Positions 38,301 through 51,037 of a stretch of 64,000 nucleotides of DNA are shown one piece after another (the first letter of the stretch is position 1; each line of letters starts with the position of its first letter). The notes beneath the pieces are model-generated. The model searched no databases and was not told where the DNA came from. It saw only the letters and a program-made list of their open reading frames with translations. The translations under genes were made by a program, and so were the position numbers. The stretch lies in NCBI GenBank assembly GCA_944470555.2, contig OX104130.1, positions 41,635,491 through 41,699,490 on the forward strand, in the 5' to 3' direction. The DNA is from Heterobilharzia americana (Eukaryota > Platyhelminthes > Trematoda > Strigeidida > Schistosomatidae).

Positions 38301-41300
38301 TTATTTATGAATAAGACAGATCTGATAAGATACACAGGCCAGGAGTGCTGTTAAGGTCAATTCTTGGTACACAAAGTTCTCCTTGCCACGCTCCAGCGAA
38401 ATGACCAGTCATTATTCTCCAACCTTTACACAAAAAGCTGGTGAAACACAGTGTGAAAGACTTATTTGAATTTATAGACAGAATTAAGGATACTAACATC
38501 ATAAATAAAAAAATGTCACTGGATATATCTTCTCTATACACCAATATTCCTTTTCTTGAGACAATCAGCTACATAGGTGAACAGTTGGAAGATAAGTCTA
38601 TCAGTGGTTGGAGTACCACTAAATGTCCTCAAAGAATTATTATTCAAATGTAATATCGTTGTTAACTTCAAATTCAACGGTGAACTATGCAGACAATAGG
38701 ATGGAGTCACAATGGGCTGGCCACTGGGTTTCATATTAGAGAACCTTTTTCTATCTAAACTAGAGGATGGTTTAGTTGGACGATCTATCTCAGAATTTTC
38801 GTTTTACTGTCGATATATGGATGATATATTCATCCTGCCCAAACACAACATGGACAGGTCAATGATACTTAGCAGGCCTAAGGTAGTACACCCAGAGATA
38901 AAGGTTACATGTGAGGAAGAGTCACAAGGCAAGATAGCTTTTCTCCACGTTCTTCGGTCAAGACGAAAAGACGGGTTGATAAGGAGGAGTTTTTCTAAGA
39001 AAATTGGCGGAATGGGCAATACACAGGTTTTCTCAGCGTCGTTCCCCTTTAGTATAAAATGAAATTTGGTAAGAACTTCCAGCAACACAATAAAGGCTGT
39101 ATGTTTGGAAGATACAGGTAAGGAGGAACTGGAGACTTTGCGCAACACACTAATCGAAAATGGCTATCCTGATAGATTCATAAAGAAATATATAATTACA
39201 AAAATGGCAATAAAGGATGTTCCTATGGCTTACGAAAAACTGCTATGTATTCCGATACAATTTAAAGGCGACCTACTCAACGAAATATTAATTCGCAAAC
39301 TACGCAGGTTAATGCAGAGGACTTTTAGTGCTGGTAAACTACAAATTTTGTCTCCCACACTCCCAATGCTGACACCAAGACTGAAAGATTAATTGCTTAG
39401 ACTGGCCACTTTCTGTTGCTTTCTAGTTCCACTGCCCCCATACAGCCTGTTACGTCGGTAGCTGCTCTACGAATTTCATTTTACGCGCTGGTGAACATCT
39501 TCCAGCGTAGTTAACTAGTTCAGTAGTTACTAGCCGGTCCCAAGCCCAGGTAAAGAGGGAAGGTCGTGCGTAGGGCTAGCAACCCCACCCCATAAAACAA
39601 ATCCAACCGCCACAGAAATTTCAAAGCACAAACAAAATACAAAAAATAAAAACAAAATTATTTCTCGCCGGAATCGGAGAGGCGGAAGGAGACTGTGGTG
39701 GATAGTGGAGTGTGTTATTTTGGGGGCCAACCTTTTCCAACCCCCCGCCTTCCATTAAGAAGGAAGCATCAGCATGGCACTGCTGGTCATCCAAGGGAAA
39801 CACCTAACTGCTGTCACACCCCATCCAGCTAGCAGCAGTACGACTTCACCCTCAGACCCCCATCATAGTGTAGTAATTTACAGTACAACGCTAACTGCTT
39901 TTCATCTAACCACTATCCAACAGACCTTTCTGGTATGGTAGGACCTCGATGGAAGAAGTGTTGCACCAGCATAGCTCGTTGGGTCATTGTAATTTGCAAG
40001 CCTGACCGCCACGTAAGGGTAGTTGCTATCGTTCGGCTGATGCAAAGGACGAATTCTATGAAGGCCTGTCAGTTTTCCTGCAGAAAGCAAAACATTAAGA
40101 TTATCATAACGGCGGGCGACTGCAGCGCTCAAGTAGGGAAGCTTAGCCAATCGGAAAAGCGTCTTGGGAGTATTTACAGAATCCTATGCCAACGACGGTG
40201 ATCGTCTGTTGCAGTTTGGTTCCGACAATCACTTGTTTCTGGCCAGCACTAACCTTAGGCATAACGATAGACACTGTCTCACATGGCGTTTGTTGACATC
40301 AAACCAACGATAGACACAGATAGATCACATTGCTATAAGTCATCGTTGGAGGATTGCCGCTCTTTCAGGAGCACCAGTTTGGACTCCGTTCATGCGCTAG
40401 TGCGCGCTCATGTATGTCTGAACCTTACCGGCCACAGGAAATAGAATGTAGTGAAGCCTATCTGTACTCGATTAATAAAAGAAGACGCCACGTAAGCATT
40501 CATAGAAAAATTAGCTGAACATTTATCTGAACGTGACAGTAATGCTTATCCCGAGGAAACCTGGTTCAATATTAAGTCTGCTGCAGAAACGGCAGTTAAG
40601 ACAGTTGGTCACCTACACTCGATGGTTAGCAAAAGTCATTGGATTTCCGCAATGCCATCCAAACTAATTGATGCGAGAAGATTGATTCCAGCCGGCTCCG
40701 ACCACGATGAGTGAAAGCAACTTAGACGTAAATTGACCAAGAGTATTCGCGAGCAGTAGTGGATAGAGAGAGCGAAAGATGAAGAAGGCATTAGCTTTGG
40801 GTAACACTCAGACGCTACTAGGCTTGTTAAGGATATCGGCTAGAAGAAGACTACAGTTAGTGAAACAATCACCGGAAATGTTGGGACCCTGATAACCTCC
40901 CAGGACAGATGACCAGAACGTTGAGCAGAGCACTTTGAAGTCCAGTTTAACTGACCCACCATATCCCTCCAATTATCCATCATATAGCCGGACTCTGAGT
41001 GCGAAATAATGTCGGTCCTCCAGCTCTCTTTGAAGTCCAGAAGGTTGTATCAAACCTGAAACGATACAAAACAGCAGAACCTGACGGTTTGCCACAAGAA
41101 ATTTGTACGGAAGGAGGCAGTTAAATACTGAATACAGTAACGAAGGTACTAAGCAATGTATGCGAGTCAAAGGAAGTCTCGTTAAGCTGGTCTACTTCAC
41201 TGATCATCCCACTCTATAAGAAGGAAAAGAAGTCTTGTGACAACCATATGGGAGTTAGTCTGAATAATATTGTGTCCACGATCCTAGAGTCCATGGTTAT

Positions 41301-44300
41301 CCAACGCCTAACTGGAGCTCCAGAACACCAGGCAGGCTTCGGACCTGTGCGAGTGTGCGTCGACCATGTTTTCAGCCTCCAACAGGCTGTGGAACACAGG
41401 AATTCCTACAAGCAGCCGACACTTGCCATATTTCTTCACCAGAAGGCGACATTCGACTCTGCCGACCATGAAGTGTTGTGGTAGTGTCTGAATGTGGAGT
41501 ACCAAGTAAATGTATAACACTAATTAAAGTTCTCTACCCGAACTCATGCAGCTGTGTCAGGGCTTATGGAGAGTTGTCATGTGAATCGACGACAACTAGT
41601 AGTGTTCACCAGGAGTGCCCACTGTCATCGTTCCTATTTAACTTCGTCATGGATGTACTAATCAACATAACCTTGCGTATGTCTGACTTCACAGGGATTG
41701 ATCTGCTGCAGGTCATCCGGTTGATTTGCAGTATGCGGACGATATTGTCCTGCTAGGTAAAGACGCTAACAAAATACAGGATCTTCTGGATACGTTGAGT
41801 AGAAATCTGAGTATGTTTGGCTAGCATACGTTTTGTGGACACCTGTCAAATGTAAGATGATACTCCAGGACTGATCTACAGCAGAAACTCCCAGTTTAAT
41901 GATAAGGAGTCAAATGGTGGAATGTGTCAACCAGTTCACTCACTTGAGCAGTTTCATCAATCCAAAAGGACTGGTTGGTGACGAAATCTCAGCTCGGATC
42001 CAGAAGGCCCGTTTGGTGTTTGCCAACTTGCGTCATGTGTGGCCCCGGTTAACGAGATATCCGACTACCTGTTCAAGAACAAGCATACTGCGCTGCAATG
42101 CGTTCTGTCCTGTTATATGGCTGTGGAAATTATCCGTTAAAAGTAGAAGACATGAAGCGATTGCAAGGTTTTTATCATAGGTGTCTCCGTAGCATTGTTT
42201 ACGTGTAGTGGAATCATCATGTGAGCGATGTGGAGGTTAGGTGAAGAATATCAGGGGAAACCGGCAAGTTTATTGATGAGGTTGTGAACTTTCAGGGATT
42301 GGGATGGCTGTGATATGTGTTGTACAAACCGAGGCACCGCCTACCTCAACGTGCAGTACTGGTGTGGGGAAATTTGGATTATTTTAGACGAGGGTTCAGA
42401 GTGGCCAAATCAAGCTTTGGCAGCAGTCGATGAAGTCTCCCATTGTCGATCTGAGCCGTGTCGGGAGATGTAGACTACCTGGTTGGAGTTTCCGAGACCC
42501 TACTAATCATTGTTTGGAGACTCTTGACGAAACCGCTGTAAATTAGTCCTTTTTGACTCATTTCAAAGCTTGAATGACTTGAATAACGTTCATTTTTAAA
42601 TCCCTTCTGCTTATCACTACGAAGATAGCCCTTTGAATTGTTTTAGCAGTTTTAACTCTTAAGACATCCCAGTTACGTGTAGATTACATACTCAGCTGAG
42701 GCCGTTGATGAGCTTTTTATATAGCTATTCAACATACCGTTATCCTAAACCCAAAATGCAAAAGCTTGAATAATGCTATCTATACCCAGTCGTGTTTTTA
42801 CACTGAGTAACCGGTGACAAAAGGTTACCATCCCATCATCTTAAGTACTATATTTACTAAAATATTCAAGATAAATTAGCCAATCAAGCAGAAACAGTAT
42901 ATTCTCATGGACATCATGAGTCACTCCTGGCTAACCTTTTCCATTGCAAGAGGAGTGCATAACAGCATGGGATAGAAAATTGTTTGTGGAACTGTTGTTG
43001 GTCAACTTCGTGCTACTAATGAGAAAAGTTGCTACCTTTGATTCTTAAACGATTGGGATACGAAACTCAAGTACGAAAATACGCAGAGTAACTGAATAAG
43101 AGATCAAGGAAAAGCTGAAAGACAACCAAAAAGCGTCTGAGCTCTGAAACGTTACTGCTACAAAAATTTGTTATGGCAGTTAGACACAACTTTAAGAAGC
43201 TTTGAAAGGGTGGTTCAGCTTTCACTAAACAAGCGAGTTCACACTTTAAAAAGGAACTTACTGTGCAGGTACATGTTCAAACTCCTTACTCAACAGACAG
43301 TATGTATTTGAAATAGCCCCATTAGGCGAAAATGCCGACAAGAGGCGGCTTTCTGGACACAGTGACAATTTGAGAATGCTTATGACTCGTTTCTCACCAC
43401 CCAAATGCGAATGGCACACGTCGAGGCAAGTGTATTGCACAGCAGTTCATTCTATTCCACAATACGGCTATTAAACCTGAGTTTGCCGGTATTTGGCCAA
43501 CTCTAGACTTCATAGCACTGTGTGTTACGGAACAACCACGCCTAACGTAGAAGCAAAGAATAGAGTAAGTTAGTTGGAACGACAGACTGTGGCGACTGGA
43601 ACATATGTTAAGCATGCCTAATCACCGTCTACCACGTTACGTTATGTTAGCTAAAGCAGGTTTATGCTGAAGGAAAGCTTTACATGGTTAGACTAAAATT
43701 TGGCACTATTCAGTGAAGTCACTGACCATCGGTTTGAGAAAAGTAGACTTCCTAGTTGAGACCCGCGTGGCAAATGAAATCGACTTTTGAAGACTCTAGA
43801 CGTTAGAGCTGGAAACCGATTTCAGCCGCGCAAATGCATCACATATTCTGTCAGTCACTATCGGAAAGGGACCCAACATTATTTCGTAACTGTCCAAGTT
43901 GTCACACTACATCAGCATATCAAGGAAGATTGTACTGAAATGAAAGTTAGGGAAATAAGGAAGAGTATTCAAAAGTGGTTGAAAGTGGTGAAAAGAGGAG
44001 AAGGAATGACAGGAGGAAGATATTCAGCGGAGATGATTCTCAAGGAATTCATACTCAAGATGTAAATCGGTATATTTGTAAAATATGGAAAACTATATCC
44101 CACAACGAAATTTAGACAGTTAATAGTAAAAAAAAATAATTGTGGTAATGATGATAAAAGTACTGATACCATAATCACAAATGAAATGTGACTGACAACA
44201 AAGATAAAGTAATACACAGAATAGTCCATAGTATGTATATTATTTAGAAACAATGAAACAATAATCAAAACTCTCCATATTACCACATCAGGTGAGAACA

Positions 44301-47300
44301 GACCAAGAAGAAAGCAACCGAAATTGATGAAAAGGGAGCAAGAAGGAATGAGAGAATATTGAATTTAAGGGATTACGATTGAGATGAAGATAATGTGTGG
44401 ATACATCTGCACCACTGACATCGATTCTGAGTCATATCACCTAGATTTCAACCATCTATTTCGGTTGTCACACGGACCACACGGAGGGTCTACATTCCCC
44501 TGCCCAGCTCAGACAGACAGTCAGAAACTTCGTGCAGTGGTGCCATGTTTCAGTCTAACCACCTCTAACCTTTTTTCGGTCTGAACCTACTTCAGTTAAT
44601 ATCGTGCGATGAGACACATTAGCTAGGCATGCTCAGCACACATCCCAATCATCTCACTCGATGGAAGTTTGACTGACTTTCCTCTTCTCCCTAAAACTCT
44701 ACACTTGGTTCCCATGTTATTGACGTGGTGGCGCCACGACACACGACCTATGCTACGAAAGCAACGATGGCCGAACACCTGAAGCCTCCGTGTTCCCTCT
44801 AATTTCAATGATCACGTTTCACATCCATATTGCAGAGAAGAGTGGACTGCAACGCAAAGCCGACCAGATGTCGCGACAGTGCCATAAATGGTGTAAGGTG
44901 GAGAAGGTCCAGAGAGCCTTTTGTATCCAAGCAGGGATTTTGTTGGTGACTGATCGACTATGCGTGACCCAAATTCTCAAGTAATTGAGGTGGTCGAACC
45001 TGCTCCACTTCTTTCCAGGATACCCACCGTCTTCTCAACTTCTGATACCACTGGATACTGGGCAAAGTCTTCCATCAGTCGTTCCAGTCGTCTGCTCCAC
45101 GAGTGAGTTGCAGACATTCTTCTCCACTGTAGTCACACTAACCGCCGACATTTTCGCCCCAGTTCCCTTCATCCGTCTAAACAACAACCAGCCGTTACGT
45201 ATCATCACTACTTTTCCGTCTACTTATAATTCACTGCCCACAGTCACTGCGTAGACTTCTCGATAACATACAACTGAGTTTCTTCTGTTCCTCACTGTGC
45301 TTGGAGGCTGCAGGAATGCGTTCACACCCACTCATGAATTCAAAGAAAGCTGCTGAGATCCACTGGCACATTGTAACTTCCTTCTGAGTTGTATATGGTC
45401 TTGAACACTGTTTTTACAGTGAACTGGAGATACCGGCAAGACGAGTAATACAGTTCTGTCCTAACATCTGTCAAGCCAGTTCTTCATTGGAAGCAGCCTT
45501 AGTGTCCTCATTGTCGAGCCGAGTGAGCTCAGGATGGTCTTCTTTGTGGAGTTTCCTCGCGTTTATTAAGTGCATACATATGGATTTCTGCTGTCCATGT
45601 ACGTGTTGCAGAAGCAGCGGCAGTCTCCCATCGACCACCAACAACTGATAGACAGATAATTACCTGTGTCCACCATTGAGACCGCTGGATATGTCAGACA
45701 CTCTGATTTTCGTGTTGACCAGAAATAGGTGACTGTGTCAACATATTTGTAACAGGCAACCTCCGTTATTTGTTCGTTCGGCTGGGATTCCGAAAGTACC
45801 ACTTAAGTCCTCTTCTGCTTGAGTTAAAGCCTAACTTCTTAACCAACGAAGCTCACAACTCTATCAGCACCTGAGTTCCCTTAGACCACCGTTCGCCTCG
45901 CACATCCTTATTTTCTAATCTTAATTCATTTCCTTCAGTTAACAACCCTACATCATCTTCAATTTCTCCTACCTCTGTGACTGTCGACAACGACCTTGGT
46001 TCCCAGAACAACACCCTTGCTGCAGATTACGCATTAGGGCTCCCAATGTCTGCACCTACCGTCAAATCGGTCAACTAGTTTCGCTATCCAAAACTTTAGC
46101 ATCTCGGACTATGGATGCATACTGTGTTGATGAGATACCTAGATAACTTAAGTGCGATTGTTCACTTAACCTCATAGGGCCAATATAGTGGGTTTGGGAA
46201 ATCCCTTCCTCGAGTCTCTGAAGACTCGATGGCCAGTTCTTCGGGTCTTGCAGGTGTAGGCATGGTATTAAGTGCTAAGGCAGAAAGTGAGGGCTCGACT
46301 GGAGCCCAGTTAGCAGACGTCTATGTGATGTTTGTCTGAATGGTACAGTGACGACTAAAAGGTGTAGTGAAATTTGCCGTTATCTGTTTGTACCTACGCA
46401 CTCACTGTTGCAGTTCGGAATACGTCAAGGATGAGTTCTACCGTAAACTGTCCAGCCTCTTACTAAAAGCCAGGCGCGTGATAGCTGTTGCAGATGATTT
46501 CAGTGGACAAGTGGGAACGCTAATTCATTCAGAAAGGTATTTAGGTGGCACTTTTAGACTCGCAGCTAGACAAGTAGATAACGGTGATTGCGTACTACAA
46601 TTGTGCTCAAATGGCCAATTGTTTCTAGTCCAACCGAAAATTCAGACATCGTCTGACATGCTATCCATCAACCTCAACTCAGCGGTAGACACATATACAC
46701 CAAATTGCTATCAGTCATAGCTAGAAGGTTGGTGCAAGATTGCCACTCCTTTTGGAACATGTGTTTGGACGACATTGGTTTCAGCGAGTGTATGTTTCCA
46801 TCTAAATGGACATGGAAAAACTTAAGGGATAAGAATATTGCGAGCGCAGCTAGATAATGAGAGCACCAAGGTCACTTTCAGTGACAAACTGGCTGGACAG
46901 TTACCTGAATGGAACAATATTACTTATTCAGAAGCTAAAAGAATTCAAAAGGGCCATCTTCGTAGTGATAAGCAGAAGGGATTTAAAAATGAACGTTATT
47001 CAAGTCATTCAAGCTTTGAAATGAGTCAAAAAGGACTAATTTACAGCGGTTTCGTCAAGAGTCTCCAAACAATGATTAGTAGGGTCTCGGAAACTCCAAC
47101 CAGGTAGTCTACATCTCCCGACACGGCTCAGATCGACAATGGGAGACTTCATCGACTGCTGCCAAAGCTTGATTTGGCCACTCTGAACCCTCGTCTAAAA
47201 TAATCCAAATTTCCCCACACCAGTACTGCACGTTGAGGTAGGCGGTGCCTCGGTTTGTACAACACATATCACAGCCATCCCAATCCCTGAAAGTTCACAA

Positions 47301-50300
47301 CCTCATCAATAAACTTGCCGGTTTCCCCTGATATTCTTCACCTAACCTCCACATCGCTCACATGATGATTCCACTACACGTAAACAATGCTACGGAGACA
47401 CCTATGATAAAAACCTTGCAATCGCTTCATGTCTTCTACTTTTAACGGATAATTTCCACAGCCATATAACAGGACAGAACGCATTGCAGCGCAGTATGCT
47501 TGTTCTTGAACAGGTAGTCGGATATCTCGTTAACCGGGGCCACACATGACGCAAGTTGGCAAACACCAAACGGGCCTTCTGGATCCGAGCTGAGATTTCG
47601 TCACCAACCAGTCCTTTTGGATTGATGAAACTGCTCAAGTGAGTGAACTGGTTGACACATTCCACCATTTGACTCCTTATCATTAAACTGGGAGTTTCTG
47701 CTGTAGATCAGTCCTGGAGTATCATCTTACATTTGACAGGTGTCCACAAAACGTATGCTAGCCAAACATACTCAGATTTCTACTCAACGTATCCAGAAGA
47801 TCCTGTATTTTGTTAGCGTCTTTACCTAGCAGGACAATATCGTCCGCATACTGCAAATCAACCGGATGACCTGCAGCAGATCAATCCCTGTGAAGTCAGA
47901 CATACGCAAGGTTATGTTGATTAGTACATCCATGACGAAGTTAAATAGGAACGATGACAGTGGGCACTCCTGGTGAACACTACTAGTTGTCGTCGATTCA
48001 CATGACAACTCTCCATAAGCCCTGACACAGCTGCATGAGTTCGGGTAGAGAACTTTAATTAGTGTTATACATTTACTTGGTACTCCACATTCAGACACTA
48101 CCACAACACTTCATGGTCGGCAGAGTCGAATGTCGCCTTCTGGTGAAGAAATATGGCAAGTGTCGGCTGCTTGTAGGAATTCCTGTGTTCCACAGCCTGT
48201 TGGAGGCTGAAAACATGGTCGACGCACACTCGCACAGGTCCGATGCCTGCCTGGTGACAGGCCTTTATAGAATTCGTCTTTTGCATCAGACTAGCTGCTG
48301 TTGGTCATACTGTTGGCGGAGAGTTTGAGTTCGCATCTGCTTCGAGGTTTTGACATTTCTGTAATTTCGAATGCGGCCTCATTGTACTTGACAATCGTGC
48401 TGTTAATGAGCGCGCTTTCCACTCCGTGATGCTTTGTTGTTCTTTTTCAGTCAGATCTATTCATATATGCACAGATATTTTTACTGGTTATGAGCCTGAC
48501 ATGATGTTCAAGTAACCTGAATAAGTCTTCCTAATGATCATTAGTTATGTGTAAAGTTTAAATAAGTAATATTAAATTTTAAGATTTGTTAGGAGGACTG
48601 ACTTTTCGGATTTATCGACTGTTGTAGACTGGTTCAAGATCCCATTGTAACTACAGCGACTGCAACGGTGTATGAAATACTACGGTAAACATTTCAACCT
48701 ACACCCACCCACATCGAAGTTGCTCATCATCTATTCACTACCTCTATGAAACCTTGTTGTATGTCTTCTAAATCTCCATAGTTTGAAAGCTGTTAATGAA
48801 CTTGAACGTCTGGGTTGCCGGTCCATGGAAATCTACCACTAGAAGGTCAACAATAGTTAAAGGATATGAGAGGGTACTTCATATATTTCACCACCATTGC
48901 CTTCGTAGCATAGGTCTTGTGTCGTAGCGCCACCACTTCAGTAACATAGGGATCAGGTGTAGAGTTTTAGGTATGAGGGGAAACTCATTTGATGAGATTG
49001 TTAACTTTCATTGGCTCAGGGGGTCTGGGACATGTATTACTCATGCCTAGTCACCATCTGCGTCATCGCTTTATGTTAGCTGAAGTAGGTTCAAGTTGGA
49101 AAAAGGTTGGAGGTGGTTAGACTGAGACATTACATCAGCCCATGAAGTCCGACTGTCAGTCTGAGCTAAGTGGGGAAATCTAAACTTTCTAGTTGGGTCT
49201 ACTTGTTGACAGAAACTAGACTAGATATTGCTCAGAATCGATGTCATTGATGCACATGTATCCACAAATCTTCCTGAATCCAGTAATTTCTCATTCTTCC
49301 TTGTTATCTTATGACTACTTTCTACAACTTATGACTGCTTTATCATTTGATGTACTGATATGCGGTGTGGCAACTCGGACCGTTTCGCAGTAATATCTGG
49401 TCTTATTTTGATCTTGTCTATCTGTCTGTCAACAACAAGGATTGTCAACTCTATTGGTTAAATAACCAACAAGCTTGATATGAATACAAAAGAAATACGT
49501 AATTCCTGTAAACTTAGGGCATTCTTGATGCAATTGAGAATCCAGTTATTTGCTCGAGAACTAGATGTTTTGTACTGGGAACTTACCTGCTGCATGTTTC
49601 TGTATGGTGATCATTAAATGTGATTGATTTGCAATTATTATTATTATTATGATTATTTGTCCCTTGGGTACCTAATGGAACATAGGGCTTCACTAGCACG
49701 TCTCCAGTGCATTCTTTTCTCTGTAATCTTCTGAACCTGGCTCCACAACAGCCCAGAGGCTCTCATTTCTTCCTCACACGATCTCCTCCATGTCACCCTC
49801 AGCTGGGACGCCCAACTCGTCGCTTCCCATCCGGGTTCCACTCGAGGGCCTGGCTCGTGGAGTCGCCGGATGGTCTTCTCAGTGCATGCCCAATCCACCT
49901 CCACTTCCTTCTGCATATTTGTTGAGCGATAGGTTCTTGCTTTGTTGGTTCGTTGCCAGCCAGCCAGAGTTCCCTGTTGCTTATTCTTATTATTCTGGCC
50001 ATCTGATCTTCAGTAACGAGCCAGCGGAGGAGGAGGATACAAAAAGGCTTCAGGTGTTTGACGACCGTTGCCTTCGTAATATAGGACGTATTCCATGGTA
50101 TCACCACGTGAGTAATGCAGAAGTTAGGTGTAGAGTTTTGGGGAGAAGGGGTAAGTCAGTTGACGAGGTTGTGAACCTTCATCGGCTGAGATGGTTGGGA
50201 CACTTGTTACGTATGCCTAGTCGTCGATTGCGTCGTCACACAATGTTGGCTGAGGTGGGTTCAGGCTGGAAAAAGGCCCGAGGTGGCCAGACTAAAACAT

Positions 50301-51005
50301 GGCACCAATGTATGAAGTCTCTGACTGTTGGTTTAAGCCATGTAGGACGATGTAGACTAGGTGGTTGGGGTCCACGGGAAAAGAGGAACCAGTGGTTGGA
50401 GACTCTAGGTGATATGGCTCAGAACCGATGTCTGTGGCGCAGATGTATACACATATTATCCTCATCTTAACAACGCTATACCGAATCTCACCATTTTGTC
50501 ACTCCTCTTTCCTTTCTTCTCGTACTTTATATTTCTTTTGACTGCATTCACTTATCTTCATCCTTCACCTCACTACCTTTTTACTTGATGTGCTGATATG
50601 AGGTGTGGCAACTCGGACCGTTACGCAGTAATGCCTGGTCCTATGTTGATAATGATGATGATGATAATGAACGAGCCAGCGTAGGCAGCTGTTGATGAAT
50701 GTCTGTAGTTTGTTGGAGATCCCTTTCGTGACGCGCCAAATTTCTGAACCATATAGCAGGACTAACTTAACGTTGGTGTTGAAAATCCGGATCTTGTTCA
50801 CTCTTTGTGGTGAGTGCAGAAGATCTCCACACTGGTTTCAGACTAATGAACACCTGTCTTGCTGTCTTTCCGATCCTGGCTGGCTTTGGCATCCTCGTCT
50901 GTGCCTGTGCCTGTGCCGCCTGTAGTTGAAACAGTGCTGCCTAGGCAGGTGGGTGAAGGAGGCTACTTCCTTTAAGTTTCTCCCGTTGATGGTGATTGGA
51001 GCTTG

Positions 51006-51037
<32 letters not shown>

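Larger units (their letters stand above)
37247..39684. repeat. 2.44 kb direct duplication, copy 2
   Basis: Counterpart of 26440-28877 at +10,807 bp. Here the reversed LINE 5' end is joined to a full LINE body, so this copy probably preserves the parental junction. At 39685 the SR2-like 5' UTR breaks off and the sequence jumps back to a third copy of the reversed LINE 5' end. Confidence 0.93.
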
